In this document: in pieces, positions 23,868-30,606 of the stretch
How the letters are laid out: the number at the start of each line of letters is the position of its first letter
Numbering within the stretch: the stretch's first letter is position 1
DNA from: Albidovulum aestuarii
GTDB lineage: Bacteria; Pseudomonadota; Alphaproteobacteria; Rhodobacterales; Rhodobacteraceae
Length of the DNA: 41,175 nt
Assembly (NCBI RefSeq): GCF_029961185.1
Contig: NZ_JASBQQ010000014.1
Span: forward strand, 1 to 41,175
Direction of reading: 5' to 3'
Translations under genes and position numbers: made by a program
The notes under the pieces: model-generated
Databases searched by the model: none
Told to the model about the DNA's origin: nothing
Seen by the model: only the letters and a program-made list of their open reading frames with translations

Positions 23868-23972
23868 AATGGTAGTATCGTGCTACCCTTCCTGTATTAC
23901 AACCAGATTTGTTTCGCTTTTGTTCGACTTCGTATTCTTGCGGAAAGCCTCTTCAGGCGGGACCTTTATGGA

Positions 23973-25178
23973 TTAAGATTTTGCTCTCGCTTCGAAATTA
24001 ACCACGGCAGCTTCGCTGGCACTGACGAAATTTGACCACCTTTCCAGCAGCGAACGCCGCCGATCCAGCAGGTCCGAGCGCGCATAAGCGTTCTCCACCG
24101 CCGATCCGATTCGGTGCGCAAGGCACATTTCGGCGACCTCACGCGGGGCTTTCGCAAACTCCGCAGCCCAATCCCGGAAAGAGCTTCTGAGACCGTGTAC
24201 CGTCGCGCCTTCGACTTTCATCCGGCGCAGCAGCATCAGCATCGACATGTTGGAAAGTGGCTTGTGCCGCTTCTGCCCTTCAAACACGAACTCGGAACCC
24301 AGCGCCTTGAGCGGTTCAAGGATCGCGAGCATTTCACCCGTCAACGGCACGCGATGCGTCTCTCCAGCCTTCATTCGGCTGGCCGGGACAGTCCAGAGCA
24401 TTGCGTCGAAGTCGAACTCTTCCCAGCTCGCGCCCAGCGCCTCGCTCGTGCGGGACGCGGTCAGGCAGGTGAACATCAAGGCCTTTGCTGCCATTGCACC
24501 GCGTGATCTTAGATCGGCATAGAAGGCGGGCACGTCGCGCCAGTCCATGGCCGTGTGATGCTCAGCACGCGCCCTAATCTTTGGCAACACGCGGGCGTCC
24601 CGGATGCCGACCACGGGATTCTCACCGGTCCGAAAGCCCTTCGAGCGGGCGACATCGAGGACGGTCTTGATCCGTTGCGATACCCGGCGCGCCGTTTCGG
24701 GCTTCGTGGTCCAGATCGGCGTGAGGCACGATAGCACCTCTGGCTGTCCGATGTCCGAGACGGGCAAGCGTCCGATCAGCGGGAAGGCGTAGTCGGACAA
24801 TGTGTTGATCCATTGCGCGCCGTGCTTTTCGTTCTTCCATGTCGGGAGCCGCTCAAGGTGAACTTGCCGGGCAACTTCTTCGAAAGTTGGAATTTCGCGC
24901 TTCGCATTGTAACGGGGGTTGAGCCCGGATCTTGCCAGCCTTCGGTATTCAAGCGCCTTCGCACGCGCCTCCTGAAGTGCCACGAATTTCGAGCCCCCGA
25001 GCCCGAAGTCTGTGCGTAATGGCCCACCTTGCCGGTTGCGCTGGCCCTTGACCACCACGCGAACCACCCAGCGCCTCGCCCCTGACGGATCCACAACAAG
25101 GTAGAGGCCATTGCCGTCGCCGTGCCGCCCTGGCCCAAGAGACTCGACCTTTGCTTTCGTCAGCTTACCCGAAATCAT
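23973..25178 (-). CDS. P4-type tyrosine integrase with N-terminal arm-binding (DUF4102-like) domain
   Basis: A 401-residue genomic-island integrase. The N terminus (LTKAKVESL, then GDGNGLYLVVDPSGARRWVVR) is the arm-binding domain of P4/CP4-57-type integrases. The catalytic domain has R in TASRTSEALG, H-x-x-R in VHGLRSSFRDW, a second histidine in CLAHRIG, and the tyrosine in ENAYARSDL. The start at 25178 is favoured over 25208 by a GGAGGG ribosome binding site. Such enzymes normally insert at the 3' end of a tRNA gene close to int. No tRNA is found, and an IS6 element begins only 164 bases upstream, so the attachment site may have been deleted. Confidence 0.92.
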   Translation of the reverse strand: MISGKLTKAKVESLGPGRHGDGNGLYLVVDPSGARRWVVRVVVKGQRNRQGGPLRTDFGLGGSKFVALQEARAKALEYRRLARSGLNPRYNAKREIPTFEEVARQVHLERLPTWKNEKHGAQWINTLSDYAFPLIGRLPVSDIGQPEVLSCLTPIWTTKPETARRVSQRIKTVLDVARSKGFRTGENPVVGIRDARVLPKIRARAEHHTAMDWRDVPAFYADLRSRGAMAAKALMFTCLTASRTSEALGASWEEFDFDAMLWTVPASRMKAGETHRVPLTGEMLAILEPLKALGSEFVFEGQKRHKPLSNMSMLMLLRRMKVEGATVHGLRSSFRDWAAEFAKAPREVAEMCLAHRIGSAVENAYARSDLLDRRRSLLERWSNFVSASEAAVVNFEARAKS

Positions 25179-25282
25179 GTTGGCCCTCCGCTCCGTACCA
25201 CATAACATACCACAAAGTGGACGAAAGTGAAGAAAATCGAAGAGAAGTGGGGCGTGCCAAGACTCGCAGTTTGACGCGTAAA

Positions 25283-25301
25283 ATCCTTATAAAATAAGGA
25301 T
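25283..25301. promoter_or_regulatory. AT-rich perfect palindrome upstream of the P4-type integrase
   Basis: ATCCTTAT-AAA-ATAAGGAT is a perfect 8-base inverted repeat about 105 bases upstream of the integrase start, in an otherwise gene-free spacer. It could be an operator, an integrase-arm site or a small terminator. The sequence alone does not decide. Confidence 0.4.
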
Positions 25302-25342
25302 CAAGTCGAACTGTGCGCGAGTGAGGGAAAGTGTGGGCTGGC

Positions 25343-26157
25343 GGTGCTGCCAGACGAATTCGAACCAGTCTCAGCTTGGACAGTAGAGCTGTCCCTTATT
25401 GCGCGCAAAGACCGCGCCACTCGGCAAGAGCAGCGGCACGGTTGGTCTTGAAGAGGTGTCGACTGGAGAGGCAGCGTTCCTGGTTGAAATGGTTCGAGAC
25501 GGAGGCGTGAACGGAAGCGAACTTCTGCAGTGTTCGCATCCGTCGGAAGCGGAGCATCGCCCGCTCCCGTCTTCGGAATGGCAGATGCGAATTCTCCGCT
25601 CGGTTATTCATCCACTGGCCGGTTTGCTGGCGATCGCGGATGCCGAGATCACCCAAGGCAACTCCATATGAGCGCAGACAGTCGGTGACGAATTCGTCGA
25701 CTGAACCGTGTCTCCTCAGTGATTTCTTCAAGAATTTCAATGCTGCTTTCTTGTCTCGCTTCTTCGTTACAAAGCTCTCAAGAACCTCGCCTTCGTGATC
25801 GACAGCCCGCCATAGGTAATGGCGCTCGCCATTGATCTTCACGAACATCTCGTCCAAGTGCCACCTCCAGCGGCTTGAGCGCCGGCCCTCTACCCGACGT
25901 TTTCGGATCTCCGAGGCGAATATCGGCCCGAACCGATGCCACCAAAATCGGACCGTCTCATGGCAGATATCGATGCCCCGCTCGTGCAGAAGATCCTCGA
26001 CATTCCGCAGCGAAAGCGGGAACCGGATATACATCATCACGGCTAGCCGGATGACTTCGGGGCTGGTCTTGAAGTAGCGGAAGGGCGAGCGTTTCGTCAT
26101 CCGGAAACGCTACGTGACCGCCCTGCCCGCCTCAAGCTAAGTTCCTTTGACAGGACC
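25343..26157 (-). mobile_element. IS6-family insertion sequence, copy 1 (complete)
   Basis: An 815-base element. The left end reads GGTGCTGCCAGACGAATT and the right end, on the other strand, GGTCCTGTCAAAGGAACT; 13 of 18 positions match. The length, single transposase gene and GG-starting ends fit the IS6 family. No 8-base target duplication is seen: the left flank is gggctggc and the right flank tccgggct. The right end cuts into a TRAP substrate-binding gene. Confidence 0.85.
25396..26100 (-). CDS. IS6-family transposase, copy 1
   Basis: A 234-residue DDE transposase. The catalytic triad is D83 (WHLDEMFVK), D140 (FVTDCLRSYG) and E169 (NNRAENSHLP), with the downstream RRRERAM helix. It is clearly related to, but not identical with, the copy at 29650-30357. 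The residue after the second catalytic aspartate is C here, where the other copy and most family members have K. The frame is full-length and the protein may be active. Confidence 0.92.
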   Translation of the reverse strand: MTKRSPFRYFKTSPEVIRLAVMMYIRFPLSLRNVEDLLHERGIDICHETVRFWWHRFGPIFASEIRKRRVEGRRSSRWRWHLDEMFVKINGERHYLWRAVDHEGEVLESFVTKKRDKKAALKFLKKSLRRHGSVDEFVTDCLRSYGVALGDLGIRDRQQTGQWMNNRAENSHLPFRRRERAMLRFRRMRTLQKFASVHASVSNHFNQERCLSSRHLFKTNRAAALAEWRGLCAQ

Positions 26158-26539
26158 TCCGGGCTTCATGTCGGTCTATCAGCCGGTCGACCTTATGGAC
26201 ATTACGGTTTCACAAACCGCGTGGGACGCACTGTCGCCGCAAATGCGTCAGTTCGTCGAGATGGAGACGCATGTCTACTCCGACATGCACCATGCCGCGA
26301 TCCAGAAGGCCGACCAGGAAGCCTGGGGCAAGTTCGCAGCCGAAGGCACCGAGGTCACCCGCCTCAGCCAGGACGACGTGGAGCTCCTGACCGAGGTCGC
26401 CGTGCCGATCTGGTTCAACTACGCCAACCGCGACAAGGATGCGGCGCGCGTCTTCAAGATCCAGCTCGACTACATGATGTCCGGCTCGCTCGGATACGTG
26501 ACGCCGGCACAGATCGAAGGCCTGACGCTGGACCTTTGA
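26158..26539 (+). pseudogene. dctP: 3' remnant of a TRAP transporter substrate-binding protein gene (dctP), truncated by IS6
   Basis: Only the last 125 or so residues of a periplasmic DctP-type protein remain; a full protein has about 330-360. The fragment starts at the right end of IS6 copy 1 in frame with GFMSVYQPVDLMDITVS, has the typical AWDALSPQMRQFVE segment, and ends with a normal stop 89 bases before dctQ. The signal peptide and the carboxylate-binding arginine region are missing. Without the binding protein the downstream DctQM pair cannot work as a normal importer unless another DctP serves it. The family is recognised from the C-terminal pattern and the gene order P-Q-M. Confidence 0.8.
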
Positions 26540-26628
26540 ACCGGTCACGGACCTGACGACGGGCCCGTGCGGACGCTTCGCGCGGGCCCTCTCTGCCGAA
26601 AGGCGCGGCCAATCCCCGGGACTCCGCA

Positions 26629-27954
26629 ATGCCAAACATCGACTTCACGCTGCCGCACTGGGCCTATTGGCTCGGGTTGATCCTTTTTCCGGTCGCCGGA
26701 ATGATCCTGGCGCGACGGGCCCGGCCGGATCGGCCGGGATACAGTGCCCCGCTTGCCTATCTGATCCTCGTGACGGGCGGTATCCTTGGGCTTCACCGCT
26801 TCTATCTGAAAAGCCTTCTGGGGTTCGTCTACATACCCATCTTCCTCTGCGTTCTGTGGAGCAACGCGCAGGAGCGCGACGCCCGCGCCGCGATGTCGGA
26901 CGCAACGAACCTCGTCAAGGTTGCCGAGCGCACACTGGAACGCGAACGGCCACGACTTGAGACCGCCGAAAACGATATCGAGAAGTTCCGTGCCGAGGCC
27001 GAGGCGGCCGAAACTGGCTCCTTCGCCAAGAAGAGCGCTGAGCGACGCCTGAAGCGTGCCGAGGATGGAATCGTTGTCGGTCGCGAACGTATCGCGACGG
27101 CCGAAGCCGATCTTGCCAAGGCGCAACCCATAGCTGAGGTCGCTCAGGCCGATCGGGCTTTCTGGGGCAATGCGGCGCGCTATGCGTTCTATGCCATTCT
27201 CGCACTGCTTGCGATCGATGCGCTTCTCGTTCCCGGCCTTGTCCGCAGGGCTAATGGCCTTGCGGCGCAGGAACCGGTTGAGGAAAGCATTATTGACGAG
27301 GAGATCGCCGAGAAAGCCGCGCAGATCGACCCGGACGCCCGCAAGGCAGATCATGAATGGGCAGAGAACTGGATCGACCGGTTGTCGCTCTTTGCCGGTG
27401 AATTCGTCAGCTACTGGGCAGTGATCGCAGTCTTTGTCTACTACTACGAGGTCATCAGCCGTTACGTCTTCAACTCGCCGACCAATTGGGCGCACGAGTC
27501 GATGTACCTGATGTTCGGCATGCAGTACCTGATTGCCGGTGCCTACGCGATGCTGACCGAAAGCCATGTGCGGGTAGATATCTTCCACGCGCCGCTGACC
27601 CGACCGAAGAAGGCCTGGGCCGATCTTGTGACGTCGGTTTTCTTCTTCATCTTCGCGGGTACGCTTCTCGTGACCTCCTACATCTTCGCGATGGATGCCA
27701 TCGCCGTTCCGTCGGGCAACTCGGTCGTTTCCGACTGGGCGCGCGGCCAGATCGGCTTCGGCGAGATGCTGGGCGGCCTGTCATTGCGCGACTGGACCGA
27801 TCCCGCGATCCGCTGGGGCGAAATCAGCTTCAACGAATGGGAAGTTCCGCTCTGGCCAATGAAATGGATGATGTTCGTCGGCGGCGTCCTGCTGGTCCTG
27901 CAGGGCGTGTCGAAAATCTCAAAAGACATTCGCGCGATCGCGAGAGGAGCCTGA
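26629..27954 (+). CDS. dctQ: TRAP transporter small permease DctQ with N-terminal TM2-like and coiled-coil extension
   Basis: A 441-residue inner-membrane protein, more than twice the usual DctQ length. Residues 11-78 hold three hydrophobic stretches with GGILGLHRFYLK at 50-61, the motif of TM2-domain proteins. Residues about 80-175 are charged and helical, a probable coiled coil. A further membrane segment lies at about 180-203. The classic DctQ part is about 247-435: WIDRLSLFAGEFVSYWAVI, then SRYVFNSPTNWAHE and HVRVDIF. It pairs with DctM encoded 3 bases downstream. The 5' partner dctP is broken. The extension may anchor or regulate the permease. Confidence 0.85.
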   Translation: MPNIDFTLPHWAYWLGLILFPVAGMILARRARPDRPGYSAPLAYLILVTGGILGLHRFYLKSLLGFVYIPIFLCVLWSNAQERDARAAMSDATNLVKVAERTLERERPRLETAENDIEKFRAEAEAAETGSFAKKSAERRLKRAEDGIVVGRERIATAEADLAKAQPIAEVAQADRAFWGNAARYAFYAILALLAIDALLVPGLVRRANGLAAQEPVEESIIDEEIAEKAAQIDPDARKADHEWAENWIDRLSLFAGEFVSYWAVIAVFVYYYEVISRYVFNSPTNWAHESMYLMFGMQYLIAGAYAMLTESHVRVDIFHAPLTRPKKAWADLVTSVFFFIFAGTLLVTSYIFAMDAIAVPSGNSVVSDWARGQIGFGEMLGGLSLRDWTDPAIRWGEISFNEWEVPLWPMKWMMFVGGVLLVLQGVSKISKDIRAIARGA

Positions 27955-27957
27955 AGC

Positions 27958-29313
27958 ATGGGTCTTGATATCTCCATTGAGCTTCTGACGCTCATCATGT
28001 TCGGATCGCTGCTGGCGCTCCTGATGGCGGGGCTTCCGCTGGCCTTCGTGACCGGCGGTCTTGCCTGCGTCTTCCTGTTCGTTCTGGGCGACGCGCGGGC
28101 GTTGAACATCGTGCCAAGCCGTATCTTCCCGCTGATGACGAACTATCAGCTTTCCGCGATCCCGTTATTCATCTTCATGGCGGCGATGCTGGAAAGAGCC
28201 GGTATCATCAACGACATGTTCGACGTGATCTACAAGGTTCTCGGCGGCGTGAAAGGCGGGCTCGCCTCGGCCACGATCATTGCCTCGACGATCCTTGCTG
28301 CAATGGTCGGCGTGATCGGTGCGGCGGTGGTGACGATGGGCATCATTGCCCTGCCTGCAATGCTGAAGCGCGGCTACGACCCGAAGATCGCGATGGGATC
28401 GATCATGGCGGGCGGCACGCTCGGGATCCTGATCCCGCCCTCGATCCTCGCGATCATCTACGCGGTCGTCGCCGAACAGTCGGTGGGTGAGCTGTTCATC
28501 GGCGCGGTCATTCCGGGCCTGATGCTCTCGGGTCTCTACATCCTCTATGTAACCATCCGCTGCTATATCAATCCGGACCTCGGCCCGCCGATCCCGTTCG
28601 ACGAGCGGGTGAGCACGCGCGAGAAATTCCAGCTTCTGGGCAAGATGTCGGCCCCGATCATGCTGATCGCGGTCGTTCTGGGCGTGATCTTCTCGGGCGT
28701 GGCAACGCCGGTGGAGGCGGCCGGCATCGGTACGTTCGGCGCGTTCATCGTTGCGGCCATTCACCGGCGGCTCGACTGGCCGACGATCCGCGAAGCCTCG
28801 ATAACCACGCTGAAGGCCAGCGCCATGGTCATCTGGATCATGTTCGGCGCGACGATCTTCGTTGGTCTCTACGTTCTCGAAGGCGGCCAGCAATTCGTGC
28901 AGGAAACGATGCAGGGCGCAGGCCTTGGACCCTGGGGCATCCTGATCGTGATGCAGATCATCCTGATCATCCTCGGGATGTTCCTCGACTGGGTGGGCAT
29001 TCTGCTGCTCTGCGTGCCGATATTCGTGCCGATCATCAAATCGCTCGGCGCGGCGGCCTTCGGCTTTGACAGCAATGACGATCTCGTCCTGTGGTTCGGC
29101 GTTCTCTACCTCGTCAACATGCAGATGAGCTTCCTGTCGCCGCCTTTCGGCTATGCGCTGTTCTACCTGCGCGGGGTGGCCCCGGACTCGATCCCGATGT
29201 CGGATATCTTCCGGTCAGCGATCCCGTTCCTGTTGCTTCAGGTTGTCGGGCTGATGGTCTGCATGCTGGTGCCCGAAGTCATAACGTGGCTGCCAGAACT
29301 GGTCTATCGATAG
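27958..29313 (+). CDS. dctM: TRAP transporter large permease DctM
   Basis: A 451-residue membrane protein with about 12 hydrophobic segments, the normal size for DctM. Typical segments are GLPLAFVTGG near the N terminus, MAGGTLGILIPPSIL in the transport motif, a G-V-x-T-P-x-E-A-A-G-I-G motif around SGVATPVEAAGIG, and the C-terminal SFLSPPFGYALFYLRGVAP. It translocates an organic acid with sodium or protons. The gene is intact, starts 3 bases after dctQ, and ends 8 bases before the truncated IS6 copy. Confidence 0.93.
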   Translation: MGLDISIELLTLIMFGSLLALLMAGLPLAFVTGGLACVFLFVLGDARALNIVPSRIFPLMTNYQLSAIPLFIFMAAMLERAGIINDMFDVIYKVLGGVKGGLASATIIASTILAAMVGVIGAAVVTMGIIALPAMLKRGYDPKIAMGSIMAGGTLGILIPPSILAIIYAVVAEQSVGELFIGAVIPGLMLSGLYILYVTIRCYINPDLGPPIPFDERVSTREKFQLLGKMSAPIMLIAVVLGVIFSGVATPVEAAGIGTFGAFIVAAIHRRLDWPTIREASITTLKASAMVIWIMFGATIFVGLYVLEGGQQFVQETMQGAGLGPWGILIVMQIILIILGMFLDWVGILLLCVPIFVPIIKSLGAAAFGFDSNDDLVLWFGVLYLVNMQMSFLSPPFGYALFYLRGVAPDSIPMSDIFRSAIPFLLLQVVGLMVCMLVPEVITWLPELVYR

Positions 29314-29321
29314 GCCAATTT

Positions 29322-29596
29322 GGAGCTGTCAGACGGATTCGAACTGGTCTCACCAAGGGCAGCAGGCTGTCCCTTATGCCGCGCCGAGTTGACGCCACTC
29401 GGCGAGAGCGGCGGCGCGGTTCTTCTTGAAGTTGGCTCTGGAGTAGAAGCTGCGCTCCGAATTGAAATGGTTGAAGACCGAGGCGTGGACGGCGACGAAC
29501 ATCTGCAGACTTCGCATCCGCCGAAAGCGTTGCATTGCCCGTTCGCGTCGTCGGAATGGCAAATGCGAATTCTCTGCTCGGTTGTTCAACCAGCGA
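29322..29596 (-). pseudogene. IS6-family insertion sequence, copy 2 (truncated remnant)
   Basis: Starts with GGAGCTGTCAGACGGATTCG, 16 of 20 bases like the end of copy 3. It encodes only the C-terminal 70 residues of an IS6 transposase (from NNRAENSHLP on), with about two differences from copy 3 in that stretch. It stops where the left end of copy 3 begins. The rest of its transposase gene is not found on the far side of copy 3, so this is not a simple insertion; DNA was lost. Confidence 0.88.
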
Positions 29597-30414
29597 GGTG
29601 CTGTCAGACCAATTCGAACTCGTCTCTACAAGGGCAGGATGGCTGCCCCTTATGCCGCGCCGAGTTGACGCCACTCGGCGAGAGCGGCGGCGCGGTTCTT
29701 CTTGAAATTTGCCCTCGTGTAGAAGCTGCGCTCCGAGTTGAAATGATTGAAGACCGAGGCGTGGACGGCGACGAACATCTGCAGACTTCGCAGTCGCCGA
29801 AAGCGTTGCATCGCCCGTTCTCGTCGTCGGAACGGCAGGTGCGAATTTTCAGCCCTGTTGTTCAGCCAGCGGCCTGTCTCATGCCGGTCCGCAGCTCCGA
29901 CCTCCTTCAGCGCTGCGCCGTAGGATCGAAGCTTGTCTGTTACCAAAACGTGCGGCCGACCGTAGCGCTTCATTGATTTCCTTATGAATTTCAACGCGAC
30001 TTTCTTGTCCCTCGTCTTCGTTACAAAGCTCTCCAGGACTTCGCCCTCGTGATCGATGGCGCGCCATAGGTAGTGGCGTTCGCCGCTGATCTTCACGAAC
30101 ATCTCGTCCAGGTGCCACTGCCACTGCGGACCCGAGCGCAGGCGCTCGGCGCGTTTCTTGCGGATCTCGGAAGCGAACATCGGGCCGAACCTGTTCCACC
30201 AGAACCGCACGGATTCATGGCTGATGTCGATCCCGCGCTCATGTAGCAGATCCTCGACATTTCTCAGCGACAGCGGGAAGCGAACGTACATCATGACTGC
30301 CAAGCGGATAATCTCGCGGCTCGTCTTGAAGTATTTGAAAGGGTCAGGTTTCGTCATCCCAAGTAGCTACTCAGACCCCTGCCCTGTCGCAAGCCAAGTT
30401 CTTCTGACATCACC
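29597..30414 (-). mobile_element. IS6-family insertion sequence, copy 3 (complete)
   Basis: An 818-base element with ends GGTGCTGTCAGACCAATTCG (left) and GGTGATGTCAGAAGAACTTG (right, other strand). No target duplication is visible: the left flank accagcga belongs to copy 2, and the right flank is gctcggag. It lies in the same orientation as copy 1, so the two bracket the TRAP genes as a pseudo-compound transposon. Confidence 0.88.
29650..30357 (-). CDS. IS6-family transposase, copy 3
   Basis: A 235-residue full-length DDE transposase with D84 (WHLDEMFVK), D141 (LVTDKLRSYG) and E170 (NNRAENSHLP). The N terminus (FKYFKTSREIIRLAVMMYVR) and the C-terminal RRRERAMQRFRR helix are the standard IS6 arrangement. 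All key residues are intact, so it may be active. Copy 2 is nearly identical over its surviving part, which suggests recent local duplication of the same element. Confidence 0.93.
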   Translation of the reverse strand: MTKPDPFKYFKTSREIIRLAVMMYVRFPLSLRNVEDLLHERGIDISHESVRFWWNRFGPMFASEIRKKRAERLRSGPQWQWHLDEMFVKISGERHYLWRAIDHEGEVLESFVTKTRDKKVALKFIRKSMKRYGRPHVLVTDKLRSYGAALKEVGAADRHETGRWLNNRAENSHLPFRRRERAMQRFRRLRSLQMFVAVHASVFNHFNSERSFYTRANFKKNRAAALAEWRQLGAA

Positions 30415-30476
30415 GCTCGGAGCCCACCAGGTCGGGATTATCCACTCGACCATACCCGCGAGAATTCCCTCGTAAC

Positions 30477-30516
30477 GAGCCGAAGCACTTGACCTTACGG
30501 AAAGGTGCTTCGGCTC
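30477..30516. other. Perfect 12-base inverted repeat upstream of the PLD-helicase gene
   Basis: GAGCCGAAGCAC at 30477-30488 pairs exactly with GTGCTTCGGCTC at 30505-30516 around a 16-base loop. It lies 90 bases before the PLD-helicase start in a 192-base gene-free spacer between IS6 copy 3 and that gene. Neither side has a T run. It may be a terminator stem left from a lost gene, an operator or a recombination site. Confidence 0.5.
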
Positions 30517-30606
30517 ATCAATCACAGCCCGAACTCACGAACTGTTCCGAATTCAATGGCTTGGAGGAATCGCCTGACAGGTTAGACTGCTGTCGAGGTA
30601 AACCGC

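Noticed and set aside
25179-25342. tRNA gene or its 3' end as attachment site beside the P4-type integrase
   Set aside because: No T-arm consensus or cloverleaf could be found. The gaattcgaacc string at 25355-25365 belongs to the IS6 end.
25335-26165. Target-site duplication around IS6 copy 1 (gggct on both sides)
   Set aside because: The five-base match is offset differently from the two IS ends, so it is not a true duplication.
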